From the NCBI GenBank assembly GCA_035295745.1, contig DATGIL010000080.1, positions 1 to 64,000 of the forward strand: DNA of 64,000 bases. The letters run 5' to 3'. A program made the position numbers and the translations under genes. The notes under the pieces were generated by a model that was not told the DNA's origin, searched no databases, and saw only the letters and a list, made by a program, of their open reading frames with translations. Origin of the DNA: JAIQFL01 sp035295745 (GTDB lineage Bacteria > Acidobacteriota > Terriglobia > Bryobacterales > Bryobacteraceae). Position 1 is the first letter of the stretch, and each line of letters starts with the position of its first letter. Positions 9,602 to 16,907 of the stretch are shown here, one piece after another.

Positions 9602-10003
9602 CTAGCAGCCGTCCAGAATTTCGGGGCCCATGATTTGCATGTGAATCGCTTCCATCACTTTGCCGGTGCCGGCCAGCTTGTCGGCGAGGCGGATCGCGGT
9701 GATGTGGCTCATCCGGAACTCCTCGAGCGTCAAACGGCGGACTGCCCGCATGCGAATGGGGCGTAGCGCCCGGTCCGGACAGGGCATCAAAAAATAGGTC
9801 TCGTCCGATTCCAATTCCCCCACCTCGGGAGATTCCACGAAGATCTGCGCGGTAAGCCCGATCTGGCAGAAGTTGACGCGATGGCCATCGGTCTCGGGGA
9901 ACAGCGCCCAAAGTTCGCGCTCTGTCTCGATGTAGTCCGGATAATTAAACGATGTGGGGAGGGGATACGAAATACCTGGTTCCAGAAAAGAGTGCCTAGA
10001 CAC
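9602..10003 (-). CDS. Hypothetical protein (133 aa)
   Basis: I do not recognise this family. It is soluble, acidic and has no signal peptide or membrane segment. The start is GTG: AGGAG lies 6 nt before it, whereas an ATG two bases upstream is in another frame. The sequence has ordinary composition and secondary-structure-like periodicity (ESPEVGELESDETYFLMPCP in the middle, helical C-terminus), which supports a real gene. It is transcribed away from the serine hydrolase gene, sharing an 86-bp intergenic region that contains a 12-bp palindrome. Confidence 0.6.
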   Translation of the reverse strand: MSRHSFLEPGISYPLPTSFNYPDYIETERELWALFPETDGHRVNFCQIGLTAQIFVESPEVGELESDETYFLMPCPDRALRPIRMRAVRRLTLEEFRMSHITAIRLADKLAGTGKVMEAIHMQIMGPEILDGC

Positions 10004-10017
10004 AAAGGCTCCTAGCT

Positions 10018-10029
10018 AAGTGTACACTT
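10018..10029. promoter_or_regulatory. Perfect 12-bp palindrome AAGTGTACACTT, possible operator
   Basis: The palindrome lies in the 86-bp region between two divergent genes, next to the ribosome binding site of the minus-strand gene and about 40 bp before the -10 box of the plus-strand gene. Its position would let a dimeric repressor affect both genes. No regulator gene is adjacent. Confidence 0.35.
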
Positions 10030-10049
10030 TATCACAGGGAATTACCGGG

Positions 10050-10076
10050 TTGTTTTCCGATCCGATCTTTTATACT
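10050..10076 (+). promoter_or_regulatory. Possible sigma-70 promoter of the serine hydrolase gene
   Basis: TTGTTT (10050-10055) and TATACT (10071-10076) are separated by 15 bp, slightly short. The -10 box ends only 13 nt before the ATG, so the transcript would have a very short leader. No good Shine-Dalgarno sequence precedes the ATG. Confidence 0.35.
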
Positions 10077-10089
10077 CAAAGCAGAAATC

Positions 10090-11472
10090 ATGCCTCGCCT
10101 CCATCTCGCAGCCATTGCGGCATCGCTTTCCGTTCTGTCGATGGCCGCTCAGCCCTCGGATCTGACTGCCAAACTCACGGAGAAGATCGAGTCGGCCCTC
10201 AAGAAAAGCGGAGCGCCCAGTGTCTCGGTGGCCGTCGTCGCGGATGGGCACCTGCTCTTCGCGAAAGCCTTCGGCAGCGCCGACCTCGCCAAGGGGAAGT
10301 CCGCCGACGTTCAGACGCGCTATGCGGTCGGATCGATTTCCAAACAGTTCACCGCCGCGGCGCTGCTTCTGTTGCAGGAGCAAGGCAAGCTCTCGCTCGA
10401 CGATCGGGTGGCCAAGTATTTCCCCGAGCTTACGCGCGCGAAGGAGATCACCATCCGGCAACTGCTCTCGCACACGTCCGGCTACGAGGACTTCGCGCCG
10501 CAAGACTACATCATTCCCGAGTGGATGCAGCCGACGACTCCGGCGGCGATCCTGGACCGGTGGGCAGAGAAGCCGCTCAACTTCGACCCCGGCACCAAGT
10601 GGCAGTACAGCAATACCAATTACACTCTGGCTGGAGAGATCTTCGAGAAGGTCGCGGGACAGCCCCTGGTGGCATTTCTGCGCGAGAAGATTTTCGATCC
10701 GCTGGGAATGTCTTCGGCCGGCGATTGTCTGTCCGTCAGTCCGGTGGATGCGGTTGCGTACACGCGTTATGCGGTGGGACCTCCGCGGCCGGCAGGGCGG
10801 GAGGCCAACGGATGGTATTTCGCGGCGGGCGAACTCTGCATGACGCCATCCGACCTGGCGAAATGGGACATCGCTTTTCTCCAAAAGAAGATTCTGTCCG
10901 CGCATTCTTACGAGGAGTTCACGCGCGAAGTGAAGCTGAATAATGGCGACCTGACGCACTATGCCTTGGGATTGACGCTCGGCGATGTCGGCGGCATGCC
11001 GACCTTGCAACATGGCGGCGAGGTCTCGGGCTTTATCTCCTCGAACATGATCTTGCCCACGCACAACGGAGCGGTGATTGTGCTATCGAACGAGGATGCC
11101 ATCAGCCTGGTCGCGCCGCTTTCGCGGCAACTCGCCACCATGGCTTTTCTGCCGGAACAGCGCCAGCCTTCGGACAAAGATACCACCCAAGTGCGCTCGA
11201 TTCTCGAAGGGCTGCGGAATGGGCAGATCAATCGCGCCTTGTTCACCGACAACGCGAATTCCTACTTCAGCGAGACCGCCCTGCACGACGAAAAAACATC
11301 GCTCGCCGCCTTGGGCAAACTGAAGAGCGTGACGGCGGTCAGCGAGAATCTGCGCGGCGGCATGACACACCGCACCTACCACGCGGAATACGAGAAGAAG
11401 ACGCTGCTGTTAAACATCTACCTGATGCCGGACGGCAAGTTCGAGCAGTTCCTGGTGGAAGATCAGTTGTAG
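10090..11472 (+). CDS. Serine hydrolase of the class C beta-lactamase / D-alanyl-D-alanine carboxypeptidase family
   Basis: This 460-residue protein has a signal peptide (first 20 residues, ending SMAAQ). All three signatures of the penicillin-binding fold are present: S82-I-S-K85 (nucleophile and base), Y173-S-N175, and H308-G-G310 in the position of the KTG box. The C-terminal 100 residues form an extra domain seen in many beta-lactamase-like esterases. Substrate could be a peptidoglycan peptide or an ester; beta-lactam resistance is not implied. It likely acts in the periplasm. Its 3' end overlaps the convergent methyltransferase gene by 10 bp. Confidence 0.88.
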   Translation: MPRLHLAAIAASLSVLSMAAQPSDLTAKLTEKIESALKKSGAPSVSVAVVADGHLLFAKAFGSADLAKGKSADVQTRYAVGSISKQFTAAALLLLQEQGKLSLDDRVAKYFPELTRAKEITIRQLLSHTSGYEDFAPQDYIIPEWMQPTTPAAILDRWAEKPLNFDPGTKWQYSNTNYTLAGEIFEKVAGQPLVAFLREKIFDPLGMSSAGDCLSVSPVDAVAYTRYAVGPPRPAGREANGWYFAAGELCMTPSDLAKWDIAFLQKKILSAHSYEEFTREVKLNNGDLTHYALGLTLGDVGGMPTLQHGGEVSGFISSNMILPTHNGAVIVLSNEDAISLVAPLSRQLATMAFLPEQRQPSDKDTTQVRSILEGLRNGQINRALFTDNANSYFSETALHDEKTSLAALGKLKSVTAVSENLRGGMTHRTYHAEYEKKTLLLNIYLMPDGKFEQFLVEDQL

Positions 11473-12233
11473 GCAGGCGACGCGATTTTGCGAGCGACCA
11501 CCCGCAGGCGCCGATAGTCCATCGACCAAACGCCATCGGAGAAAAGGTCGGGCGCAGCGAACTCTTCAATCTGGCGGATACTCTCGGGTTGGCGCAATTC
11601 CTCGGGAAGCGCGCCGCCGAACATGGCAAGCCAGTTCGCGAGTCCGCGATCGCCTCCTTCCAGCCTGGTACGGCGGTCGAAGAGGACCGCGAACACCACC
11701 TCCAGGCCGTGACGCTCGAGGATCGAGGCATATTCTCCGATGCTCGGGAAGAACCAGGGATTCACGTCGCCGGGATCGGTGCCCTGCCGCGATCGTAGCG
11801 TGAGACGCACCGCGCGGAGCAACGCCCGCGTATTGCCATGGCCGCCGAATTCGGCGACCAATCGGCCTCCGTTGCGGAGTGCGCGAGCCATCGCCGCCGC
11901 GCCCTCATCGGCGCGCACCACCCAATGCAAGACGGCATTGGAGAAGATCGCGTCGAACTCCTGGTGGAAGGGCAGGTTGCAGATGTCCTGTACGTCAAAG
12001 CGGAGATCGGGGAAGTTCTCGCGAGCCTGCGCGATCATCGCCGGAGAGCTGTCGATGCCTGTGACCGCCGCGCCGGAGCGGGCGATCTCGGCAGTGAGCT
12101 GCCCGGTGCCACAACCGACGTCGAGGATGCGCTCGCCCGTCTGCGGAGCGAGTAGTCCAATCATCTCGCGGCCATATTCCCAGACGAACGAACAACTCGA
12201 CTGATAGAGATTAGGATTCCACTCGCGGGTCAC
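11463..12233 (-). CDS. Class I SAM-dependent methyltransferase
   Basis: This 256-residue cytoplasmic enzyme has a Rossmann methyltransferase core: ILDVGCGTGQ (36-45) is motif I binding S-adenosylmethionine, TGIDSSPAMIAQAR is the acidic end of strand 2, and FDAIFSNAVLHWV is motif IV/V. The layout resembles trans-aconitate 2-methyltransferase-type proteins, but the acceptor cannot be assigned. Its start lies at the edge of a repeat-bearing intergenic region. It converges on, and slightly overlaps, the serine hydrolase gene. Confidence 0.85.
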   Translation of the reverse strand: MTREWNPNLYQSSCSFVWEYGREMIGLLAPQTGERILDVGCGTGQLTAEIARSGAAVTGIDSSPAMIAQARENFPDLRFDVQDICNLPFHQEFDAIFSNAVLHWVVRADEGAAAMARALRNGGRLVAEFGGHGNTRALLRAVRLTLRSRQGTDPGDVNPWFFPSIGEYASILERHGLEVVFAVLFDRRTRLEGGDRGLANWLAMFGGALPEELRQPESIRQIEEFAAPDLFSDGVWSMDYRRLRVVARKIASPAYN

Positions 12234-12303
12234 AATACGATTCTAAGCTGTGACGGGGGGAACGAGGCTTTTGGAGCGCTCCAGCGGACTCGTTGGAGTG
12301 GCT

Positions 12304-12400
12304 CGAAAAGCGTCCCGAGGAGTCGGGACGCTGCAGACACGAGTGTCCGCGCCACGTGGCGTCAGCGGACGGAAGCGAGAGCGTCCGGGGCGGGCTGGGG
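12304..12400 (+). repeat. Double-hairpin repeat, copy 3, first unit of a 129-bp-period duplication
   Basis: A perfect 10-bp stem (12309-12318 with 12323-12332) is followed by a 7-bp stem with one mismatch (12333-12339 with 12344-12350). After the hairpins the copy continues to 12400 with sequence matching 12491-12529, the 3' end of the peptidoglycan-binding-domain gene. About six differences in 97 bp separate it from the second unit. Confidence 0.85.
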
Positions 12401-12432
12401 TCCCGGGGCGAAAGCCATCAGCGAAAGGGGGC

Positions 12433-12529
12433 CGAAAAGCGTCCCGATGAGTCGGGACGCTGCAGACAGGAGTGTCCGCGCCACGTCGCGTCAGCGGCCG
12501 GAAGCGAAAGCGTCCTGGGCGGGCTGGGG
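12433..12529 (+). repeat. Double-hairpin repeat, copy 4, second unit of the duplication
   Basis: This lies 129 bp downstream of the first unit and has the same two hairpins. The distal 39 bp are the stop codon and last 12 codons of the neighbouring minus-strand gene. The duplication therefore copied a gene end together with the repeat. Confidence 0.85.
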
Positions 12530-13033
12530 TGGCGGAAGCCGCAACGATGCGGAATCGTGCTTCGGTCCCAAGCCCAAAGCGATCAGTGAAAGCGAGTTGA
12601 TTTTTCCGCTGGACTCCAGATTCTGCTCGCCCTGGAACCGCTTGAGGGCCTCCGTGGATGCGGAGTTCCAGGCGCCGTTGGCCTCTTCCGCACTTAAATA
12701 TCCCTTGGCCACCAGTGCTTCCTGGATCTCTTTATACCGTTCGGGAGCGGGCGCCATCTGGCGGGCGCGCCACGTGCTTGCCGGAGCCGACGGTCTGCGG
12801 ACACTCCGGGCGGACGTGGTACGAGTGCCGGGCGTCGCCTTCGGCGGGACCCGATACGAAACGGGGCGTTTGGCCGCCGTTGTACTGTGCACGGAAGCGC
12901 CATGTGCAGCGGGGGTTGGGGTACCCTTGGCAGGCGCCTTCTTCGCGGGGGAAGTAGATCCTTGGGCGCCCTGAGCCACTACGGCCAGTGCGCACACGAA
13001 CGCACAACACAGGAATCCTCGCATAAGTTTCAT
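12491..13033 (-). CDS. Exported protein with C-terminal peptidoglycan-binding-like domain
   Basis: The protein is 180 residues from the chosen start. The signal peptide is MKLMRGFLCCAFVCALAVVA and a longer frame to 13165 only adds sequence unlike a leader. A low-complexity Ala/Pro/Thr linker (about 25-90) leads to a peptidoglycan-binding-1-like helical domain (about 95-160, with YKEIQEALVAKGYLSAEEA and GAWNSASTEALKRFQ). Such domains anchor proteins to the cell wall; no enzymatic domain is seen. No Shine-Dalgarno sequence is obvious. The last 12 codons lie in the duplicated segment described at 12433-12529. Confidence 0.75.
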   Translation of the reverse strand: MKLMRGFLCCAFVCALAVVAQGAQGSTSPAKKAPAKGTPTPAAHGASVHSTTAAKRPVSYRVPPKATPGTRTTSARSVRRPSAPASTWRARQMAPAPERYKEIQEALVAKGYLSAEEANGAWNSASTEALKRFQGEQNLESSGKINSLSLIALGLGPKHDSASLRLPPPQPAQDAFASGR

Positions 13034-13186
13034 AACAGTGTAACAATGCCAAGCACGTTTCGGGGTGGCTCCTTTGGTTAGTTTTCCCATTTTTCGTAGA
13101 ATTTTCGCCTTTTCTCGTGGATTCCTGCAAAAAAGCGTATGCTTTTCCAACAAAAGGGCTGCCAAATGGTTAACTCCAGGCCCCGA

Positions 13187-13192
13187 TATAAT
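13187..13192 (+). promoter_or_regulatory. TATAAT box placed for a leaderless DUF885 mRNA
   Basis: A perfect -10 hexamer ends 8 nt before the ATG, so transcription would start at or next to the start codon. It is flanked by CCCC and GGGG (13181-13200 region). No ordinary Shine-Dalgarno sequence exists. The -35 region is poor. Confidence 0.45.
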
Positions 13193-13200
13193 TAGGGGTA

Positions 13201-14910
13201 ATGAAGCTGTCAGCCCTTTTTCTTCTTTTCGCAGCCTGGAATCCGGCGTTCGCGCAGAACCGGGATGGCGAGTTTGTCAAGCTGGCGGACCGGTATTTCG
13301 ACGAGGCGGTTTTCAAGTTCGATCCCGTGCAGGGGACATACGCCGGTTTCCATCAGTACGATCGTGAACTGCCCGCCGGCACGCGCGCCGAAATACAGGC
13401 ACAGGTCGCGGCGCTCAAGCAGTTCGAATCGCAGGTACAGTCCTTCGATGCGCGTGGCCTTTCGGCTTCCGTCGCCGCCGATCGCGAATTGGTGCTGGCG
13501 CAGATTCGCGGCAGCCTGCTGGCTCTCGAGGAGATCCGCGCTTGGGAGAAGAATCCCGACAACTACTCTTCCGGGGTGACCAACGCGATCTTTCTGATCA
13601 TGAGCCGCAGCTACGCGCCTCCGGCGGAGCGCCTGCAATCGGTGATCGCGCGCGAAAAGCTGATCCCAAGGGTCTTTCAGGCGGCCCGCGAGAACTTGAA
13701 GAATCCGCCGCAGATCCTGACTCAGGTGGCGTTGGAGCAACTGCCGGGGATCGAGGGGTTCTTCCATGACGACGTGCCGGCGGCGTTCAGACAGGTCACG
13801 GACAAAGCGCTGGTGGCGGAGTTTCAGAAGAGCAATCAGGCGGTGATCGATGCCCTGAAGGCTTACGAGAGCTGGCTGAAAACGGACCTGCTGCCGCGCT
13901 CGCACGGCGATTTCCGCATCGGCACGGAGAACTATCGCAAGAAACTGCTCTACGACGAGATGGTCGATTTGCCGCTCAATCGACTGCTCGAGGTGGGGAT
14001 GGAGAATCTGCGGCGCAATCAGGAGGAGTTCCGGCGGGTGGCGCAGCAGATCGATCCCAAGCGGAAGCCGGAGGAGATCCTGCAGGAACTGGAGAACGAT
14101 CACCCGGCCGGAGACAAGTTGCTGCAGTCGTTCCGTGACGTGCTGGGCGGGCTGCGGAGCTTCGTGGTGGCGCAGAAGATCATTACGATTCCGTCGCCGG
14201 TTCCGCCGATCGTGCAGGAGACGCCGCCTTTTGCGCGCGCGCTGACCACGGCTTCCATGGACACGCCCGGTCCTTACGAAAAAGTCGCGAAAGAGGCGTT
14301 CTTCAATGTGACGCTGCCCGAGGCCAGATGGGACAAAAAGCAGACAGAGGAGTATCTGCAGGGATTCAATCGCGGGACGATTGTCAGCACCGCGGTGCAT
14401 GAGGTCTATCCCGGGCACTACACGCAATTCCTGTGGATCGGGAATGCGCCGTCCAAAGTGCGCAAGCTGATCGGGTGCAGTTCGAATGCGGAGGGATGGG
14501 CGCATTACAGCGAACAGATGATGCTCGACGAGGGCTACGGCAAGGGCGATCTGAAGCTGCGACTGGGGCAACTGCAGGACGCTCTGTTGCGCAATGCGCG
14601 ATATATCGCCGGCATCCAGATGCACACCGGGAGCATGACTGTGGAGCAGGCGACGGAATTCTTCGTGAAGGAGGGGTATCAGGTGCGGCCGGTCGCGGAG
14701 AAGGAGGCGAAGCGGGGCACGTCGGACCCGACATACCTGGTTTACACGCTGGGCAAACTGCAGATTCTCAAGTTACGGGAAGATTACAAGAAGATGAAGG
14801 GCGGGAAATTTACTTTGCAGGAGTTTCACGATGCGTTCATGGCGCAGGGGTATCCGCCCATCAAGATTGTGCGCCGCGCATTGTTAGGGAACGACTCGCC
14901 GGTGCTGTAG
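13201..14910 (+). CDS. DUF885 family protein (predicted metallohydrolase)
   Basis: This 569-residue protein has a signal peptide ending at AFAQ (residue 19). The DUF885 domain fills the rest. The predicted metal-binding motif HEVYPGH is at 400-406, followed by EGWAHYSEQMMLDEGYG about 35 residues later, which is the usual second element. Members resemble zinc carboxypeptidases but few have been characterised, so the substrate is unknown. It is likely periplasmic. The gene is monocistronic and converges with the PAP2 gene. Confidence 0.88.
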   Translation: MKLSALFLLFAAWNPAFAQNRDGEFVKLADRYFDEAVFKFDPVQGTYAGFHQYDRELPAGTRAEIQAQVAALKQFESQVQSFDARGLSASVAADRELVLAQIRGSLLALEEIRAWEKNPDNYSSGVTNAIFLIMSRSYAPPAERLQSVIAREKLIPRVFQAARENLKNPPQILTQVALEQLPGIEGFFHDDVPAAFRQVTDKALVAEFQKSNQAVIDALKAYESWLKTDLLPRSHGDFRIGTENYRKKLLYDEMVDLPLNRLLEVGMENLRRNQEEFRRVAQQIDPKRKPEEILQELENDHPAGDKLLQSFRDVLGGLRSFVVAQKIITIPSPVPPIVQETPPFARALTTASMDTPGPYEKVAKEAFFNVTLPEARWDKKQTEEYLQGFNRGTIVSTAVHEVYPGHYTQFLWIGNAPSKVRKLIGCSSNAEGWAHYSEQMMLDEGYGKGDLKLRLGQLQDALLRNARYIAGIQMHTGSMTVEQATEFFVKEGYQVRPVAEKEAKRGTSDPTYLVYTLGKLQILKLREDYKKMKGGKFTLQEFHDAFMAQGYPPIKIVRRALLGNDSPVL

Positions 14911-14969
14911 GGGAATTCGGGAATTGCGTAGCCTGTCCCCAGAATAGGAGGGGCTCAGAATAGGAGGGG

Positions 14970-15509
14970 CTAGAACAGGTGGACCAGGGCGACGGCGGCG
15001 TAGCCGAGGGTGGTGCCGATCAGCGCGCCGGCAAGGACGTCGCTGAGGAAATGCATGCCGAGCAGTATGCGGGAAGCGGCGATACAGACGGCGCAGAAGA
15101 TCAGGCCCACCGCGAGTCCGGGGTAGAAACGGCTCAAGGACATCGCCACAGCGCAGGCCGTAATCGTGTGGCCGGAGGGGAACGAGAACTGATCGGGCGG
15201 CAGGAGAGTCGCCCAGCAGTGCGGTTCGAGCGCGCAGGGGCGCCGGCGGCCGGTCGCTTTCTTGAGCTTCAGGAAGATCGCGATGCCGACTCCCGACGCA
15301 AGTGCGGCGGAACCGACCGCGAGGAAGCGAGTGCCGCCTCCGAATAACAGGATCATCACGCCGAGGGCATACCAGAACCAGCCGTCACCGCCGCGTGTGG
15401 CGCAGATCATCCAGACGCGAATCCAGCGAGGGGCGTACCAGCGGTTCACCCGGCGCATCAGACGCTGGTCGCGCTGATCGACAAACGTAAGCGCATTGGA
15501 CAGCGTCAT
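14970..15509 (-). CDS. PAP2 family membrane phosphatase
   Basis: This 179-residue integral membrane protein has all three PAP2 motifs: KKATGRRRP, FPSGHT and SRILLGMHFLSD. The histidines of the second and third motifs form the phosphohistidine active site. Around five membrane segments are visible. Related enzymes dephosphorylate undecaprenyl pyrophosphate or phosphatidic acid; which applies here cannot be told. Two copies of a 16-bp direct repeat (AGAATAGGAGGGGCT core) lie just past its stop, at about 14940-14975. Confidence 0.88.
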   Translation of the reverse strand: MTLSNALTFVDQRDQRLMRRVNRWYAPRWIRVWMICATRGGDGWFWYALGVMILLFGGGTRFLAVGSAALASGVGIAIFLKLKKATGRRRPCALEPHCWATLLPPDQFSFPSGHTITACAVAMSLSRFYPGLAVGLIFCAVCIAASRILLGMHFLSDVLAGALIGTTLGYAAVALVHLF

Positions 15510-15590
15510 ATCTCATATCTACGCCTGTTATCGCTACAATACGGTGAATCCTCGGAAAAACATAGGTTAAGCAGTACGTTTTGGTTCTAT

Positions 15591-16211
15591 TCAGAAGTGA
15601 AGCGACATACCGAAGTCGGCAATCGGATGATTTCTTCCGCTAACACCGCCCAGTTCCCGTCCAGTTACAAAGTCCCGCAGTTCTCCGCGGACACTCAATA
15701 ATCGGGTGAGCCGGAAATCGATCCCACATCCGAAATCGAAGGCGCCGTGATAGTTCGAGTTCCGGTAGCTTCGGACCACTGGACCCACATCTTCCTCCTC
15801 GACATCGAATCTCGCGAATCCGCCGCCCCCCGCCAAGAAGAGGGTTACGCGCCGCGCCGGCGAAAAGCTGAGGCGCAAGCCCGGTGTTTCGAACAGCGCG
15901 TTGTGACTAATCTGGAAGACACCCTGGCCGAGGTTGCTCCCAGAGCGACTCTCCGAGGTATTCGGGAATTCGAGCCACAGGTCTGCGAATGAAAAGGAGT
16001 GGATTGTGTGCGCAAAACTGCTTTGGATGCTCCAGTCGCTCGATATCTTCACAGTTGCCCCGGTAAGTCCGATCACCTGACTGCTTCCCAGCGAAAGAGA
16101 CGCCAGAAAGCTCACATCGCTGTTCTGCGGCCCGGCGGGCTTTGGCTGTTGAGCTTCCAACGGGACGGCCAAGGTGAATGCCAGCAGCATCGGAATTGGT
16201 ATGGATCGCAT
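15591..16211 (-). CDS. Outer-membrane beta-barrel protein (OmpA-like N-domain type)
   Basis: The protein is 206 residues from the chosen ATG, which has GAGGAGG about 9 nt upstream and opens a clear signal peptide (IPIPMLLAFTLAVPLEAQ). The same frame stays open to 17015, but that part is antisense to two convincing genes. The mature part has alternating hydrophobic strands and ends in FGMSLHF, a terminal aromatic typical of barrels. It resembles in design the barrel protein at 45122-45751 (both contain RGELRDFVT or RGDFRDYIT near the end). Function unknown. Confidence 0.75.
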   Translation of the reverse strand: MRSIPIPMLLAFTLAVPLEAQQPKPAGPQNSDVSFLASLSLGSSQVIGLTGATVKISSDWSIQSSFAHTIHSFSFADLWLEFPNTSESRSGSNLGQGVFQISHNALFETPGLRLSFSPARRVTLFLAGGGGFARFDVEEEDVGPVVRSYRNSNYHGAFDFGCGIDFRLTRLLSVRGELRDFVTGRELGGVSGRNHPIADFGMSLHF

Positions 16212-16372
16212 CACGGAAGGCCTCCTCAGGAATAGTAGGCGAGAGCCTGAACTGGAGCGACGTTTTTCCGATGAACGGTCGTAAATACCGGTGGATGGTC
16301 TCCTCTGCGCGGCCCCGTTCACGGGTCGTCGCAACCACCCATCCGATGGTCCTACCGCTCGTCGGAATGCGA

Positions 16373-16402
16373 TTGTCGTTCGCGAATTGGCTCCCCTATA
16401 CT
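16373..16402 (+). promoter_or_regulatory. Candidate sigma-70 promoter of the small exported protein / LytS / LytTR operon
   Basis: TTGTCG (16373-16378) and TATACT (16397-16402) are separated by 18 bp and end 19 bp before the first ATG of the operon. Confidence 0.5.
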
Positions 16403-16421
16403 GAAGCTCGGAACAGGCAGA

Positions 16422-16892
16422 ATGCGGCGCGCGGTTGCAATCATAGTGGTATTCGCGATGTGCGGTACGCAGCTCTACGCGTCCGAAGGCAGTTCCTGGA
16501 ACAAGCTGCGCTATGCGGGTGGCACCGTTCAGGTAAAAGTCAATCCCTACGACTACAACACTACGCTCAAGGTCACCAGCGACGAAATCACCTTGAGCTT
16601 CACACACAGCAAAACCGTAGTACGCATCAAGCCCGACCAAGTCACCAGCCTCAGCTATGGACAGGAGGCCCATCGGCAGGTCGCCGATGTGGTGGCGCTC
16701 AGCCTGGTGCTGACCCCGCTCGCACTGTTCGGGCTGTTGCACGTCAGCAAAGACCACTTCGTCGGGATCGTCTATCATACAGAAGACGGGAAGCCCGCCG
16801 CGGTTCTCCTCGAGGCCGACAAGACCAATTATTGGCTCATCTTGCAGGTTTTGAAAGGCGTCACCGGCAAACCTGTAGACAAAGCACCTTAA
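16422..16892 (+). CDS. Small exported or membrane protein upstream of a two-component system
   Basis: I do not recognise this 156-residue protein. It has a signal peptide (AVAIIVVFAMCGTQLYA), a predicted beta-rich region (about 25-85) and one hydrophobic segment (VVALSLVLTPLALFGLL, about 89-105). It ends 15 bp before the sensor kinase gene, on the same strand and with one upstream promoter candidate, so the three genes are probably one operon. It may be an accessory sensor or target of the kinase, but that is only inferred from position. Confidence 0.7.
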   Translation: MRRAVAIIVVFAMCGTQLYASEGSSWNKLRYAGGTVQVKVNPYDYNTTLKVTSDEITLSFTHSKTVVRIKPDQVTSLSYGQEAHRQVADVVALSLVLTPLALFGLLHVSKDHFVGIVYHTEDGKPAAVLLEADKTNYWLILQVLKGVTGKPVDKAP

Positions 16893-16907
16893 ACGCCGTG
16901 GAGTCTC

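Noticed and set aside
12250..12589. Two short plus-strand ORFs
   Set aside because: They consist of the duplicated hairpin-repeat segment and its flanks.
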